64,000 bases of DNA, taken from the NCBI GenBank assembly GCA_947311845.1, contig CAMZMU010000096.1:15901655-15965654 (forward strand). Reading direction: 5' to 3'. Every line of letters starts with the position of its first letter. Position 1 is the first letter of the stretch. Positions 45,781 to 57,179 of this stretch are shown here, piece by piece. Both the position numbers and the translations under genes were made by a program. This stretch comes from Poa pratensis (taxonomy: Eukaryota; Streptophyta; Magnoliopsida; Poales; Poaceae). The notes under the pieces are model-generated. The model was given only the letters and a program-made list of their open reading frames with translations, had not been told where the DNA came from and searched no databases.

Positions 45781-47894
45781 ACAAAGGCACCGAGGCCGGA
45801 TGGTTTTTCGGCTCTCTTCTACCAAACCCATTGGAACTTACTCAAGTACAACATTTGCTCAGCCGTCCGAGGTTTTCTTTTGGGGGGTGGTATTCCTGAG
45901 GGCTTCTGTGATTCAGTCATTGTCTTAATTCCCAAGCTGAATAATCCTGAGCATCTCAAGGACTTCAGACCTATAAGTCTATGTAATGTCCTGTACAAAA
46001 TTGCATCTAAGGTGTTGGCCAATCGCCTAAAAGCGATTCTTCCATTGGTGATCTCGGAACATCAGAGTGCTTTTGTACCTGGACGGTTGATTACTGATAA
46101 TGCGTTGATCGCTTATGAATGCCTTCATACTATTCGGAAGCAACGTGCAAAACGCCCATATTTTGCGCTAAAGATAGATATGATGAAGGCCTATGACCGA
46201 GTGGAGTGGGGCTACTTGCATAATTGCCTCGGCAAATTGGGTTTCTCTCCGGATTGGATTAAGGCGGTGATGAGATGTGTGACTAATGTACGCTATGCCG
46301 TCCGGGTGAATGGGGAACTCACCTCTCCAGTTATTCCCACGAGGGGAATTCGACAAGGTGATCCTATTAGTCCGTACCTCTTTTTGCTTTGTACTGAAGG
46401 TTTATCTAGTCTGCTGTTTCAGAAGGAGAATGTGGGGGTTCTACATGGTATACGTAACGGCCGATCTGGCCCACCGATTTCCCACCTCCTTTTCGCAGAC
46501 GACAGTATTTTCTTCGCACGGAGTGATTTGAGAAGTGTGGAGGCTCTAAGGAGACTCTTGATCTATATTGTCAAGGCTCTGGACAAAAGGTCAATCTGAG
46601 CAAATCATCTATATTCTTTGGGCTGCATTGTGAGGAATAGCTTAAGAATACAGTCATGGGACAATTGGGGGTGACTAGTGAGATTTTGCAAGACACATAT
46701 CTTGGTATGCCTACCGGTATTGGTCGAACTCCCACTGTTTCTTTTCAGTCCATTGTGGGCAAGGCTTGGAAGTATCTTAATGGTTGGTCGGATAGGCCAG
46801 TGTCTCGGTCGGGCAAGGAGACATTACTGAAGGCTATCATTCAGGCTATTCCAACGTATATCATTAGTTGCTTTCAGCTCCCGGTTTCGATTTGCGAGTC
46901 ATTTCGCAAAGCAATTGCAAATTTCTGGTGGGGTATCGAGAAGGGAAAGAAAAAGATGCATTGGCGGAGTTGGGAATGGTTAACTACACCTAAAACTCTT
47001 GGTGGCATGGGCTTTCGAGACCTGGTTATTTTTAATCAAGCTATGTTAGGCCGGCAAGGGTGGAGGCTACTCACGGATCCGTCTTCTTTATGTGCAAGGG
47101 TGCTCAAAGGCCGCTACTTTCCTGATTGTGACCTTTGGGATGCTCCTCAGCCCCGTTCATCCTCTTTCACCTGGCGTAGTATCTGTTTTGGTCTACAACT
47201 TGTGAAGGTAGGGGTTCAGTGGAGAGTTGGCAATGGTGAGAATATAAAAGTTTTGTCTGACAATTGGATTCCCAATTTTAAACCTGGCTCGTTTCATCCT
47301 CTGGCACCGCTTCCTGATGGTGCAACAGTAGACTTTCTCCTCCGAGATGATTGCTGTGCATGGGATACCGACTTGGTTTTCTCCATTTTTGAAGAGGAAG
47401 TTGCGAACCAGATTATTCAGATTCCTGTCAGTCAACGGGTCGATGAGGATTTTCTATCATGGCTCTATACCCGCTTTGGTGACTACACGGTGGCCTTAGC
47501 TTATAACCTTGCGCGCACGGACAAATTTTATGTTCAGCGTAGCAAAAGAGGTGGTGGCACCAGTTCTACTACAGCTGAGGACAGTACCTTTTGGAAGAAA
47601 TTGTGGGCGATCAGAGCGCCAGGCAAGATGAAGATTAATTTGTGGCGTTTTGCTCACGATTGTCTACCGTCAGGTGTCCAACTGTGTAGGAGACATATCC
47701 CCGCATCGGCTAGCTGTCCCTTCTGCAATCGTGAGGAATCAATTGAGCATACACTTTTATTCTGTCCTTTTGCACGGGAGGTTTGGCGGGAGATCAAATT
47801 GGTGTACGATGTACATCTCAGGAGGAAAGTCTTTGTAAATCCAAAGTTTTGGCTACAGGAGTTTATGGCCAAACTACGGACAAGCAAAGCATGA
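45781..47894 (+). pseudogene. LINE B ORF2, part 2: reverse transcriptase and zinc-binding region
   Basis: Continues after the LTR insertion: TKAPRPDGFSALFYQTHWN, FRPISLCNVLYKIASKVLA, FALKIDMMKAYDRVEW (catalytic Asp), TRGIRQGDPISPYLFL and SHLLFADDSIFF (catalytic FADD). A frameshift near 46590 and a TAG near 46638 follow, then LGMPTGIGRTPTVSFQ, WWGIEKGKKKMHWRSW and the cysteine block CRRHIPASASCPFCNREESI of zf-RVT. The wild-type domain order is intact, but the frame is not. Confidence 0.9.
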
Positions 47895-48553
47895 TCCTGG
47901 CCGTAACTGTTTGGCATCTCTGGACTTCTCGGAACGATGTTCGAAATGGCAAAATTATGAGAAGCCCACATTCTGGGGCCGAACAGATCAAAGCATATGC
48001 GGAGATGATCCAGCTGCATCTTTTCAAACCTGATCCCTCTACTAGGCGTGATACCCCTTCTTCTGTTTCAAAGTGGTCTCCGCCGCCTGAAGGTACGGTT
48101 TACATTAACGTTGATGCAGCCATCTTTTCCTCTTCTCGGAAGACGGGAGTAGGCGTTGTGTTCAGGAACTACAAAGGCGAGTGCGTTGTGGCCTGCAGCG
48201 AGCTCATTGATGTGTTCACAACGCCTGAAACTGCTGAAGCGCTGGCGGTGCGCCGCGCTGTCTCCCTGGCTCACGAGGAGGGCTTCCGCAAGTTGATGGT
48301 GGTCTCAGACTGCCTATCTGTTATCCAACGCATCAACTCTACATGCGTGGATCGCGGTGATGCTGGAGTGGTGATACAAGACGTCAAGTCCATGTCCAGC
48401 TTGTTCTCTGAAATTTCTTTCAATCATGTTCGGCGTCAGTGTAACGAAGGAGCCCATGTTCTTGCCCGGTCGGCGGAACTCTTTATCTCTACTGTTTTTA
48501 GGAACTCTTCTCCGGATTGTATCCGGCAGACTCTTTGTAATGATTTAATGTGA
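47895..48553 (+). pseudogene. LINE B ORF2, part 3: RNase H-like domain
   Basis: A frameshift near 47890 links zf-RVT to this frame. RNase H signatures: VYINVDAAIFSSSRKTGVGV (first Asp), TAEALAVRRAVSLAHEEGF (Glu), VVSDCLSVIQRI (Asp), FNHVRRQCNEGAHVLARSA (His/Asn). Ends CNDLM with TGA at 48551-48553, 25 bp before the A tract. The domain degrades RNA of the hybrid during insertion. Confidence 0.88.
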
Positions 48554-48593
48554 TCAATAAGTTGTTAGCCCTCAAAAAAAAACTGAACATTTC

Positions 48594-49562
48594 TATCCAG
48601 CATGTCATCCCTAAAATTACAACGACCAAGGAGACCTTTGATACCATCAATTTTCCAATCCTCTGCAGCGTCGACCACAGTGTCCAGCCTGGTTAAAATT
48701 GAGAGCTTCTGCCTGGTAAAAGAGCATATCACAAGAATCACGGTGGGAGAAAATTATAAGCAATTACTTCTGAAATAATGCAGGACTGATGAGACTTTGC
48801 AGTTTATTCGGTAGTATTGCAACCAAGAGCCTAGCAAGATTTTACTTGAGCAAGGAAAAAATCATCAGAAATAGAAAACATCTATTTGAGAAATTTGGCG
48901 CAACTGATTCTGCTCGAAATAGTTTGGCAGCACATTATGCTCCCCAAGGATCACTTCACGTTCTTGTGGTTTCTCCATCCCCAAAGCAAGTTTAACTAGT
49001 GTGCTCTTCCCATTTCCGTTGGGGCCAATAATGGCTATTTTTCGTCTCTCTCGACTATCAAGTTAGCATTGTTGAACAATGTCTGGATACAATATTGAAA
49101 CAATAAGGATACTCGTAAAGTGCTACAGTGCAGACTGCAAAATACCACTTGGTTAAGGTTTGAAAGATTTTGTTACAGAAGTACAGAATAATCCTGACCT
49201 TATCCCCAAATCCAAATTTGAGATTCTTTATTGCTAAGACAGTTCTGCCGCTTCTCTCACGCTCAGGAAATTTGATCTTTAAGTGTTTTGTTTGAAAATG
49301 TTTCTCAATCAACCCTTCTTTCTCAAGCTTTTCCAATTTCTATTGTTTCAAACAGGACAAAATTAGTGATCACAGGAAAAGTAAGCAACAATAGATTATA
49401 CAAACAATGGTTGAAATACAAGATCAACGCACTAATTTGATGCGAGCGACAAAATGCAATTCATGTAGTTACCTTCTGCTCACTTGAAGCACGGCCAGAG
49501 CTAGCTCCAGCCCTAAGCCAAGCTATCAGTTCCTTTGTGTGCTCAATCTCTATCTGTTGCTT
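48594..49562 (-). pseudogene. ABCF5: ABCF5 fragment, piece 1, captured by Helitron H4
   Basis: Degraded exons in genomic order on the minus strand: QQIEIEHTKELIAWLRAGAS (49562-49472, donor GTAACT); EGLIEKHFQTKHLKIKFPER and VLAIKNLKFGFGDK (about 49339-49203); NNANLIVERDEK, then a one-base loss, then AIIGPNGNGKSTLVKLALGM with Walker A near 49010; VILGEHNVLPNYFEQNQ; and EDWKIDGIKGLLGRCNFRDD (to 48594). This matches the second half of plastid/cytosolic ABCF5-type soluble ABC ATPases. Intron remnants remain between exons, so genomic DNA was captured. LINE B then separated it from piece 2. Confidence 0.85.
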
Positions 49563-49779
49563 CCCTCACGCCGCGTGCTGAGTTTCCACAAACTTAAACA
49601 TGCAAGGATTGAGCATTTGGATATCCTGCCTCCTTTTTCTTAATGATTGAACCAAGAAGGTAAAATGTTGTTTAGTACTAATAATTAAATTAGATTGTAC
49701 TGAAATAAATTTTTCCCTAGAAAAAACCAGCTGTAATATAGTACATGAAAAGAAACACCAAACGCTCACCAACCCATTA

Positions 49780-50318
49780 GTGGAAGACAATTCAGGTAAG
49801 TTGCCGTCAGCGAACACGGATCCTCTAAAGTCATTGATGCAGGAGGTTGCGCTGCTCTCCATGGGTAGGTCAGCAGCAGCATCCAGCATCCGTCATCAAC
49901 CTGCCATGCAGCGAGCAGATCAACACGAGGCCGTCGGCTGGATGTGGATGCGGGTGCTGCCGAGCGTCGGTTTGAAAACGGGGAAATTGCAGGCAGGAAT
50001 GCCCAGATCTTGCCGGCCGCGCATTGTGTCGAAGAGGATGAGACTAAGCGAGGATATGCAGGCCCTTGGAGTGAGAGGAGGGACTGTGACCGGCTGGAGA
50101 GGTGCCACGACCAGTGCCGCTGCCGGACCTGCGCTCCGAGTAGGATGAGAGCGGGAGGGGTGGGGAAATCTGTGCCGCCGCCACGATCTTCACCTCCAGC
50201 GCCTCCAACTTGTTCAACACCTGAGCATCAGAGGCTCGGCTGACAATGGTAGAAGCTGTGGTGGCCGGTGAGGTGCGTGGTCGAGGCGGCGGCGGAGCGA
50301 TTTGATCGGTAGGGATTG
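49780..50318 (-). other. Helitron H4 GC-rich segment, possible captured gene 5' end
   Basis: The minus strand reads SEPLMLRC and, in another frame, VLNKLEALEVKIVAAAQISP and SYSERRSGSGTGRGTSPAG. Composition resembles a plant first exon, but I cannot identify it and the frame is not continuous. Confidence 0.35.
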
Positions 50319-50358
50319 AAGGAGATTGGGGTTTTTTTTAGGGAAAAGGAGATTGGGG
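50319..50358 (-). mobile_element. Micro-insertion 6: 14-bp insert between 13-bp repeats
   Basis: AAGGAGATTGGGG at 50319-50331 and 50346-50358 flanks TTTTTTTTAGGGAA, which on the minus strand is TTCCCTAAAAAAAA, close to micro-insertion 1. Confidence 0.6.
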
Positions 50359-50577
50359 ACTTGGGGTGGAGGCGCACGACAGAGAGGGAAGTTTTCGTTG
50401 GGCCTTGGTCCATGTGCGCGATCGGGGACGAGGCAGAAAATGGAGGCAGAAAATGGAGGGGGTACGAAGGTACGTTGAACTCCCATTTAATAGTAAAGAT
50501 ACATGTCTACATACATTTGTATACATGTGCATGTGGACAAATGCTAAAACATCTTATATTAAAAAACAGAGGGAGTA

Positions 50578-51060
50578 GTAGTGTACTCCAGTTCACTGTA
50601 CAAACAAGCGAAATGGAGTCAAGTGTACCTGTGGTGTACTCATACTCTTCAAAGTTTTTTCAGACTACTTCAAAAAGACATTGTGAAACGGAGTTCTTCA
50701 AAGTATAGTAGAGCAAGCCAGTTTCTGACGGCTTGTGTTCCAAACCACTTTCAAGCTAATTTCACGTAATGTTTGAGAACACTGCAACACATAGTTTAGA
50801 AATAAAACTTGAAAACCAGCCTGTTGTCGTAATAAAAAATCGATAATGTCCCAAACAAGTTTCACAAATACTTGAAAACACCTTCATTGATTTCATCAAG
50901 TTTTCATAGTTTTTGCATATGTTCCATACTTCCATGCATGTTTCACATCGGGCATGTTTTACAAACCAGTTTCACATAGATTTGGTTCATGTTCCTTGTA
51001 GTTATCCAAGCGAAACTCGAATAACTATTAAACTTCACTATAAATCATTGACGAGGGGTT
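50578..51060. other. Intergenic, nothing recognised
   Basis: AT-rich with scattered TTTCACA/CAAGTTT strings. No transposon ends apart from the Stowaway end at 50575. Confidence 0.45.
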
Positions 51061-51545
51061 AACTCATCAAATCTCATGGTTAAGAACCTAGAGTTGAGAT
51101 TACGAGGGAGAGAACGTGGTAGAGCTGGTAGTTTCGTCGGCTGACAAGCAAAAGCAGGGATTTTACCCAGGTTCAGGCCTCCGGAGAGTAACACCCTACT
51201 TCCTGCTTGTCTGGTATTGATCTGGTGTGTATATGCGAGTTACAATGGGGTCCCGGCGAGATGTCGATCTCGCTAGGATTTTTGGTGGTTCGAGTATTGC
51301 GTGTCCCTGAATCGGCGGCCCTCCTAGCCCTTATATAATAGGCTGGGTCTCGGGAGTTCGCAACCGACTCAGATTACATGTAAGGAAAGACTAAACCGAC
51401 TATGCCTATGTCTAATCTTGGAGGGTACTCCATCTTGTTGGGCCTTTCGTCATGGGATTCATGTAGGCTCTTGATAGTTGCGCCTTTAGTCGACACGTGC
51501 ACCAGGTACCCTTATGGTAGGGTACCCGAGATGTATATCCTTGTC
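51060..51545. mobile_element. LTR-like fragment of a gypsy-type element (relic)
   Basis: Contains GGGATTTTACCCAGGTTCAG, CACCCTACTTCCTGCTTG, GCCCTTATATAATAGGCTGG and GTAGGGTACCCGAG, a combination common in Triticeae gypsy LTRs around the transcript start. No partner LTR, internal domain or clear duplication, so it may be a solo or partial LTR. Confidence 0.5.
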
Positions 51546-52555
51546 AATCGTAATGAAGTTCGATGAAATCATGATACCGCACTGAAACATGTTATGAATC
51601 TTGCATGAATAAAAGAATGGCTTCAGAAATTTTCATAACTGTTTCGTTCGGGTTTCAACCAATGAAAAAACATAATTTGAAACATATTACATTGAACTTG
51701 TTACGAATTACTCGTCAACACCACGAGGATTGTGAAAACGGATACTAAGTCTGACACTTGTTCAAAATGTATAGTCCTTTCTTAGCTTAGACAACACAGA
51801 AATGTATGGATTAAATTATGTGCAAGACACGGGGTAGACTAATTCAATGCTTGAATATGGTTTGATAATAGAAAATCGAGTGGTTCAGAGGCCACTTAAT
51901 ACACTTTTATACCCAATGCCTCCTAGTTCATTCTATACGCCTGGGATGACTAGCAAAGCCCCTCCAACGATCCAATAACTACATTATAGCTAGAACTAAT
52001 TGGTTAGACCATCTAAGGAGAAAAACTTTAGACAAGAAAACGGTTGTCAGTAGCATACTTTTGCCCCTTCTACAAATACTAGTTCAACATTTAAGTCTTT
52101 CGGCCATACTTGTAATTTTTGGCTCATGTCTTCAGTTATCGTGCATTGTCTTCTAGTTGTGTATTATTGCACAGGATGAGCGTGTATTATCTACACAAAA
52201 AGGAGTGCATCTTTGAGTTCAAAATGAAAACAAGTGTTGCAACAATTTTGTAGATGTCTAGCTACTACTATAAGTTATTTGAAACTTTTTATCTTGTATT
52301 TTTCGTGTAAATTATTGAAAGGAACATTTCTTTTTATTATTTAAATGATGTTTTCTTATCTAGCACAGTGTTGCCGCATTGTTATTTCTTTTTCTTTGCT
52401 CAGTAGTTCATCCCAGAATATAAGATGTATTTTGACTAAATACATTTAAGGTTTGGCCAGAAATGTCTCATACATTATTTAGACAATGTTACAATCATAA
52501 TCACACAAAGGTGCTCTCCAGTACAAATCAAATAGTTTATATTTGGTAATTATAT
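51546..52555. other. Intergenic, nothing recognised
   Basis: AT-rich. A Stowaway-like fragment (ATATAAGATGTATTTTGACT) near 52420 is too short to delimit. Confidence 0.4.
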
Positions 52556-52559
52556 ATTA

Positions 52560-53091
52560 CTCCCTCCGTTTCAAATTATTGAAGTTCTGGCATCAGAAAC
52601 TCTTGCCCAAGATTGTCATGCTTTATAAAATGAACCATATAGACGAAATTTTCCTATCGTTAAAAAATAAAAAGATGACTCCTTCTTCCTATATATTACC
52701 AAGGAAAAGTAATCTTTCTTTTATAGGCGAAATTCTATTGGATTTAGATGTATATAATTCCTTAATTATATAAGACCAAAAAGAAGAAATTATAGGAGGC
52801 TTCTATATAGATAGAGAAATAAGAAGAAAATTACGATGTGGAAAAGAAGACATGAATTGTGTACAATGGCATTGTACAATAATTTGGAAAAGGGCGTCGT
52901 AATTAAGTTAAATATTTCCAAGTCTACAAACAATATACTAATATCTACAACTTTAAATATATATAGTACACAGATATTCTACGGAGAATCTAATAAAAAC
53001 TAGTTTGGTATAACATTGTTTGTAATGGTCAAACTTGAAGAACTTGGTCTTAGGATAACAAGAATTTCTTAATTTAGAAGAACACAAGGAG
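52560..53091. mobile_element. Diverged or interrupted Stowaway-like element
   Basis: The left end CTCCCTCCGTTTCAAATTAT and the right end, inverted, CTCCTTGTGTTCTTCTAAAT are each flanked by TA. It is long for a Stowaway (532 bp) and has an AT-rich middle with a short plus-strand ORF that I could not identify. Possibly a MITE with an internal insertion. Confidence 0.4.
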
Positions 53092-53094
53092 TAT

Positions 53095-54205
53095 CAGACT
53101 CACACTTGGTGTAAATTGAATTAAAACAGTCAAAGTACGCCCTGTAGTATGCTGCTGGATGTGCCAAAGTTGACGAGGCGCTTCAGATGTGAGCCAAGCA
53201 TCTGTTCTTGACAGACAGCAAGTGCGACGGCGTGGATGGTGCCGCGCGCGTTATGGAAAACCCGCGAACTAGGAGCAGAAGGCCATGTGTATCGCCTCGT
53301 TGAGCATCTAAAGCGAGCCCAACCGGTCAAAGATTGTGGAGCCTGAGCCCTGATGGTGAAAGCCCCTGTTTGTCTTCCTCAGACGGTTTGCAAGCTTGCA
53401 TGGAGCAGCACAGCAGCTGGATTTGGATCAGCAGATGCCCAATGTTCTGCAGAAATAAATGGACCGAAAAACTTGTGCCAGATTGGTTTGGTGCACCGAC
53501 ACCACTCCGACCAACTTTTCCTCTCGAGAAGCTGCTCCTCTATCTCGCACTCCATGCTCCGTCCCTGCCTGTCGCTCTCGGAGAGGCCAGCATCCCAGAA
53601 GGACGCCGAGCGAGCGTCGACCACCGAACACAATCTCACGGCGGAACGACAAGAAAGAAGATAGGAGTTCGCCGGAGTCCGGAGACCAGAGCAAAGGCAA
53701 AGCATGCTGGCATGTCTTGCAAGGTAATTAAGTACTGTAAGTCTGTAACTCTCATTTCTTTCTTCTCCTGTGGATGGATGCAGGTGCTGAAAAAAATAAT
53801 ATGAAAATGCGAGACGTGGATGTCTGGCCTGCAAAGCTTACGGTACGTGTTAACCATATTTCTCCCCGTTCAACGTCAAGCCTCTCCTTTTCATTCCGGC
53901 GGTTCTCCGGTCTCATCAGCCGCTAATAATTGCAACCACAGGGACGTCTCCACAGCCGGCCACCACGCTGATATCAAAGAAATCCTCGTCTGCTTGCAGT
54001 GATGCAGTTGAACGGAGCGAGATCACATTTCGTATTTCTAATCTATAATTATGAGGTAGTTTACGCGCGCACACACGCAGCGCCCGTACAGGTTTTGTAT
54101 CTTCTATTTACACATTATTGCAATGCATTTTCCCCGAACTTGCCGGTACAGTGGCCCCTCAACTAACCATGGATTCGTGGAACAAAGTCCTCAAAATGTG
54201 ATCTG
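53095..54205. other. Intergenic with a relic of the EF-hand upstream region; no gene assigned
   Basis: 53146-53215 resembles 26667-26743 upstream of EF-hand copy B (ATGCTG...GGATRTGC...AAGTTGAC...CAGATGTRAGCCA). Overlapping open frames at 53330-53830 on both strands do not resemble a known protein. Confidence 0.4.
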
Positions 54206-54216
54206 ATGTGAATGTG

Positions 54217-54655
54217 GAGTTAATGGTACCCGCGGTCACACAACTCGACGCCAATGTGCACTTAAGTCACACTTCTCCAGAACGTGATTATTTGGTCACA
54301 CAACTCGACAAGTGCGTGCACGCAGGTCACTGACCCCACTTGTCAGTCCGTTTTGGACGGTAAATTTTTAGAAAACCCCCTGGAGTAATATTAATTTTAC
54401 AAAATGGTTCCCCTGGAGGACCATTTTGTAAAATTAGAAGGACCATTTTGTAAAATTAGGAGGACCATTTTGTAAAATTAATATTACTCCAGGGGGTTTT
54501 CTGAAAATTTACCGTCCAAAACGGACTGACAAGTGGGGTCAGTGACCTGCGTGCACGCACTTGTCGAGTTGTGTGACCAAATAATCACGTTCTGGAGAAG
54601 TGTGACTTAAGTGCACATCGACGACGAGTTGTGTGACCGCTGGTGCCATTAACTC
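54217..54655. mobile_element. Mutator-type foldback MITE, 439 bp, with perfect 9-bp duplication
   Basis: Arms of about 190 bp are nearly perfect reverse complements (GAGTTAATGGTACCCGCGGT against GAGTTAATGGCACCAGCGGT, and so on). The 9-bp direct repeat GTGAATGTG at 54208-54216 and 54656-54664 matches the size made by Mutator-like transposases. The loop holds three tandem copies of a roughly 22-bp unit, GGACCATTTTGTAAAATTA. Confidence 0.9.
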
Positions 54656-54783
54656 GTGAATGTGTGATGGAGATGGCTTACAGAAATGTGATTCAAACCT
54701 CTGTGCTCAAGACTGCAGAACCGATGACTGAATACCCAAGTTTGAGGTTGGTCAAAAGTAGAAGAAGATCAAGCCTCAAGTTT

Positions 54784-54786
<3 letters not shown>

Positions 54787-54836
<50 letters not shown>
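54787..54836. repeat. Microsatellite (CA)25
   Basis: Uninterrupted CA dinucleotide tract of about 50 bp. Confidence 0.98.
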
Positions 54837-54839
<3 letters not shown>

Positions 54840-57170
54840 TCACATTCCTCCTTAACTTATTTAAGGTTAGTTCGAAGTGGTCCTTAAGGGCAGCAACCAC
54901 CCAACACAGCCTTTTCATTTTGGATCATTTACAGAACCCCAAAAATGGTGAAAGGAGGTGGTGTTTTATGTTAGTGAAAGGACTATTTTGCTCATAAAGT
55001 TCTAGAAACGGCAACAGCTAGGCCTTTAAGTTTCAGAGGCGCCGTACTGAAATGCGGAGAAGCTGTTTGAAATGTACTGGAGACCATCCTCGAAAAAAAA
55101 TGTACTGGAGACAATGAGGCAGTTGTGATATGTAAGTAAATCATTGATATGCATATTAAAATGTCAAAATCCGTTGATCTTACAGTCCATCGACGTTGCG
55201 GGATGGGTTTGATGAAATGGTGCGAAATCTGATTTTGCTTCAGAGCCTAACTGAGCCTGACAGCTCAAGAAATGACATTTCCTTATCATGGATGATTAGG
55301 GAGCTGTGACCTACCGCTGAACAACTACTGTTCTGCATATAATGCAAAGGAACATGCTTAATCCCATTCCCACCAGATACAATATTGCATCAGCTCACTC
55401 AAGTGGATGCTCACCGACACTGCAAAATCAGTAGCACATCCGGTTACGCGCTCACGAATTATTACTGTATTTTTATTGCGAGGAAACTATGCTCTGTTGA
55501 CCAAGGTAGCAAGAATTGAGTAACACGATTATTCCAGGAAAAATTATACCGCACTAAGATGCAAATAATCAAATAAAAATTACAAAATATTCTTTTTGGT
55601 TATTTTCTTGTTTGTACAAACTGGCGGTTTATTTATATGAAAATCGACGAGGAGCCTCATTTGGTAAAAAAACAAATTTACAAAATTCACGACAAAATCT
55701 GTCAGTTCAGTTACTCAATGTAGAGTTGCCGGAGTGAACGAAAGGACAGACTATTGTTTCAGATTGCACATCAGTATACAACGCCATAACGGAAACTCTT
55801 CGATTTTAGTTAACGTCAACAAATTAGCTCAATGCAATGTCACATTTTTGTCAATGGAAAAAGTCAGGTTCTCCATTCCTGCAAGGAAAATGTGTTTGGT
55901 CATGGTACTTTGAGTACCTTGCAAGTTGAAAGGATTCTTCTGATAGAAAAGTAGCATTGTTTGCATAGTCATATTTACAAACCACGTTTGGAGTCATCCA
56001 TGAATACTTGAATAGCCCTAATGACTGCTAGTGTTTACATAAGGTAGTTTTATAGTACATGCAGGGTCTAAGCAGACAGAGGCAGAGCTACTACATAAGG
56101 TAGTTTTATACTACGTTTGGAGAGTGATTTCCTTTAAATCAAGTGAGTACTACCCCTACAAGAAATTGGAATTATGTGCCCTTAAGTTCGCCTTATACCT
56201 ATCATCAAAGGAACCTCTGCAAGTTTCTGCTTTTGCAATGCACGTAGAGGTTAGGACGAATTGGAATTATTTATCTTCCTTGACTCTTTCCACGAAAAAT
56301 AATGTAACAAATACGTGTTTGGAATCTGAAGAATCTTCTGTCAGACAGCGAGCAAAATGTTTGCGTTAGTCAATACAACTTGTGGTTTCGCACATGATCC
56401 ATCAAAAAATGCCGCTACTGTAGTGTGCAACTTGATTATAAGAAGTCAAAGTTTGCAAGGAGGGGTGTTGCTTTCTTTGCGTGTGGTTTTTAGCTTTGTT
56501 ACTTGTTAGCTTTGCTTTTTCTCTCAATCTCTTTGGCTTTTTTAAGTTCTTTTGCTTTCTGTTGTAATACCGTAGCCATCTTGGCTTTACTTCTAATACA
56601 AATCACCCACACTTAGGTTTGGACTCCAGCAAAGAAAGAAGTTTGCAAGAAAAGAAAATCAGATTACAACAAGGTAACAAAACTTGCAGTGCAGTACCAG
56701 TAACCTTGCTTAACAGGAAAAAAAATATTTTCCCAATTTATCAGGTTTCTCTTATAAAATTAAGAACTGTTAAACACCATTTCTAATTATGTATAACTGT
56801 CTATATTATGAACCAAGGCGCTAGACTAGAAATATCAAACATAAGTGTACAATGAGTGAGACATACTTGTTAGTGCCCAAGTACTGTCGAAAAACATCCG
56901 ACAACTGAGTGTAGATTAGCACTCATACTTACTTATGTACACCAACTGAACAATATACGCTGAAAAGTACAGTAATCAAATCAAACTTAATGACTGCAGT
57001 TGTACCACCACTGAGAACTAGCAGTGCAATTTACTCAAAAAAAAAAAAGGAAGTGCAGCTAATACCTGGCCAGCAGCTTTCGTTCCGCACCAACTGGCCC
57101 GCATCAGCTGCCACCCAGACCATATGAACCTAAGAAATTATTTAGGCTCCTCCACCTCCCTGCACAAACA
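54840..57170. other. Intergenic, no gene recognised
   Basis: AT-rich. Holds a 22-bp direct repeat ACATAAGGTAGTTTTATASTAC at 56037 and 56093, and micro-insertion 5. The last few hundred bases are upstream sequence of the FLA gene. Confidence 0.4.
55071..55112 (+). mobile_element. Micro-insertion 5: 14-bp insert between 14-bp repeats
   Basis: AATGTACTGGAGAC at 55071-55084 and 55099-55112 flanks CATCCTCGAAAAAA. The nested LINE at 2640-3863 ends TTTCTCGAAAAAA. Confidence 0.65.
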
Positions 57171-57179
57171 CCAACCTTT

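Larger units (their letters stand above)
35689..48577 (+). mobile_element. LINE B, full-length non-LTR retrotransposon split by an LTR element
   Basis: Flanked by a direct repeat AAAAACTGAACATTTC at 35673-35688 and 48578-48593. About 5.7 kb after removing the LTR element at 38571-45775. Order: 5' UTR, ORF1 (35913-37215), ORF2 (37212-48553), short 3' end CCCTCAAAAAAA. Lesions: a frameshift near 36070 and TAG at 36994 in ORF1; TGA at 37932, the LTR insertion in the polymerase, a frameshift near 46590, TAG near 46638 and a frameshift near 47890 in ORF2. Inserted into Helitron H4. Confidence 0.92.
33671..50499 (-). mobile_element. Helitron H4, 16.8 kb including nested elements, carrying ABCF5 fragments
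   Basis: The minus-strand 5' end is TCTTTACTATTAAATGGGAG at 50499 with flanking A. The 3' end is a CCATGGCAACGCACGGGCAT hairpin region, then TCAACTAG at 33671 followed by T. Removing LINE B (12.9 kb with its own insert) leaves a Helitron of about 3.9 kb. The cargo is degraded exons of an ABCF5-type ATPase (49562-48594 and 35570-35460), all in Helitron orientation, plus GC-rich unassigned sequence at 49780-50300. No Rep/helicase, so it was mobilised in trans. Confidence 0.88.
28141..50575. mobile_element. Stowaway MITE S2, about 160 bp, split into four pieces by 22 kb of insertions
   Basis: The pieces are 28141-28157, 33443-33478, 33641-33670 and 50500-50575, with TA duplications at 28139-28140 and 50576-50577. 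The joined left arm (CTCCCTCC..TTTTTAATA then TAAGATGTTTTAG across Helitron H2) is the inverted match of the right end (CTAAAACATCTTATATTAAAAAACAGAGGGAG, read in parts at 50544-50575). The middle piece AGTGAGTGAACATTTACACT is the typical Stowaway centre. Inserted in it are Helitron H2 (holding H3), Stowaway S1, and Helitron H4 (holding LINE B, which holds an LTR retrotransposon). Confidence 0.85.

Noticed and set aside
52543..52773. Organelle-derived fragment (AT-rich ORF with MTPSSYILPRKSNLSF)
   Set aside because: Considered plastid or mitochondrial DNA because of composition, but it matches no organelle gene I can recognise.
53334..53834. Protein-coding gene between 53.3 and 53.8 kb
   Set aside because: Overlapping frames on both strands and no coherent domain; not enough evidence to call.
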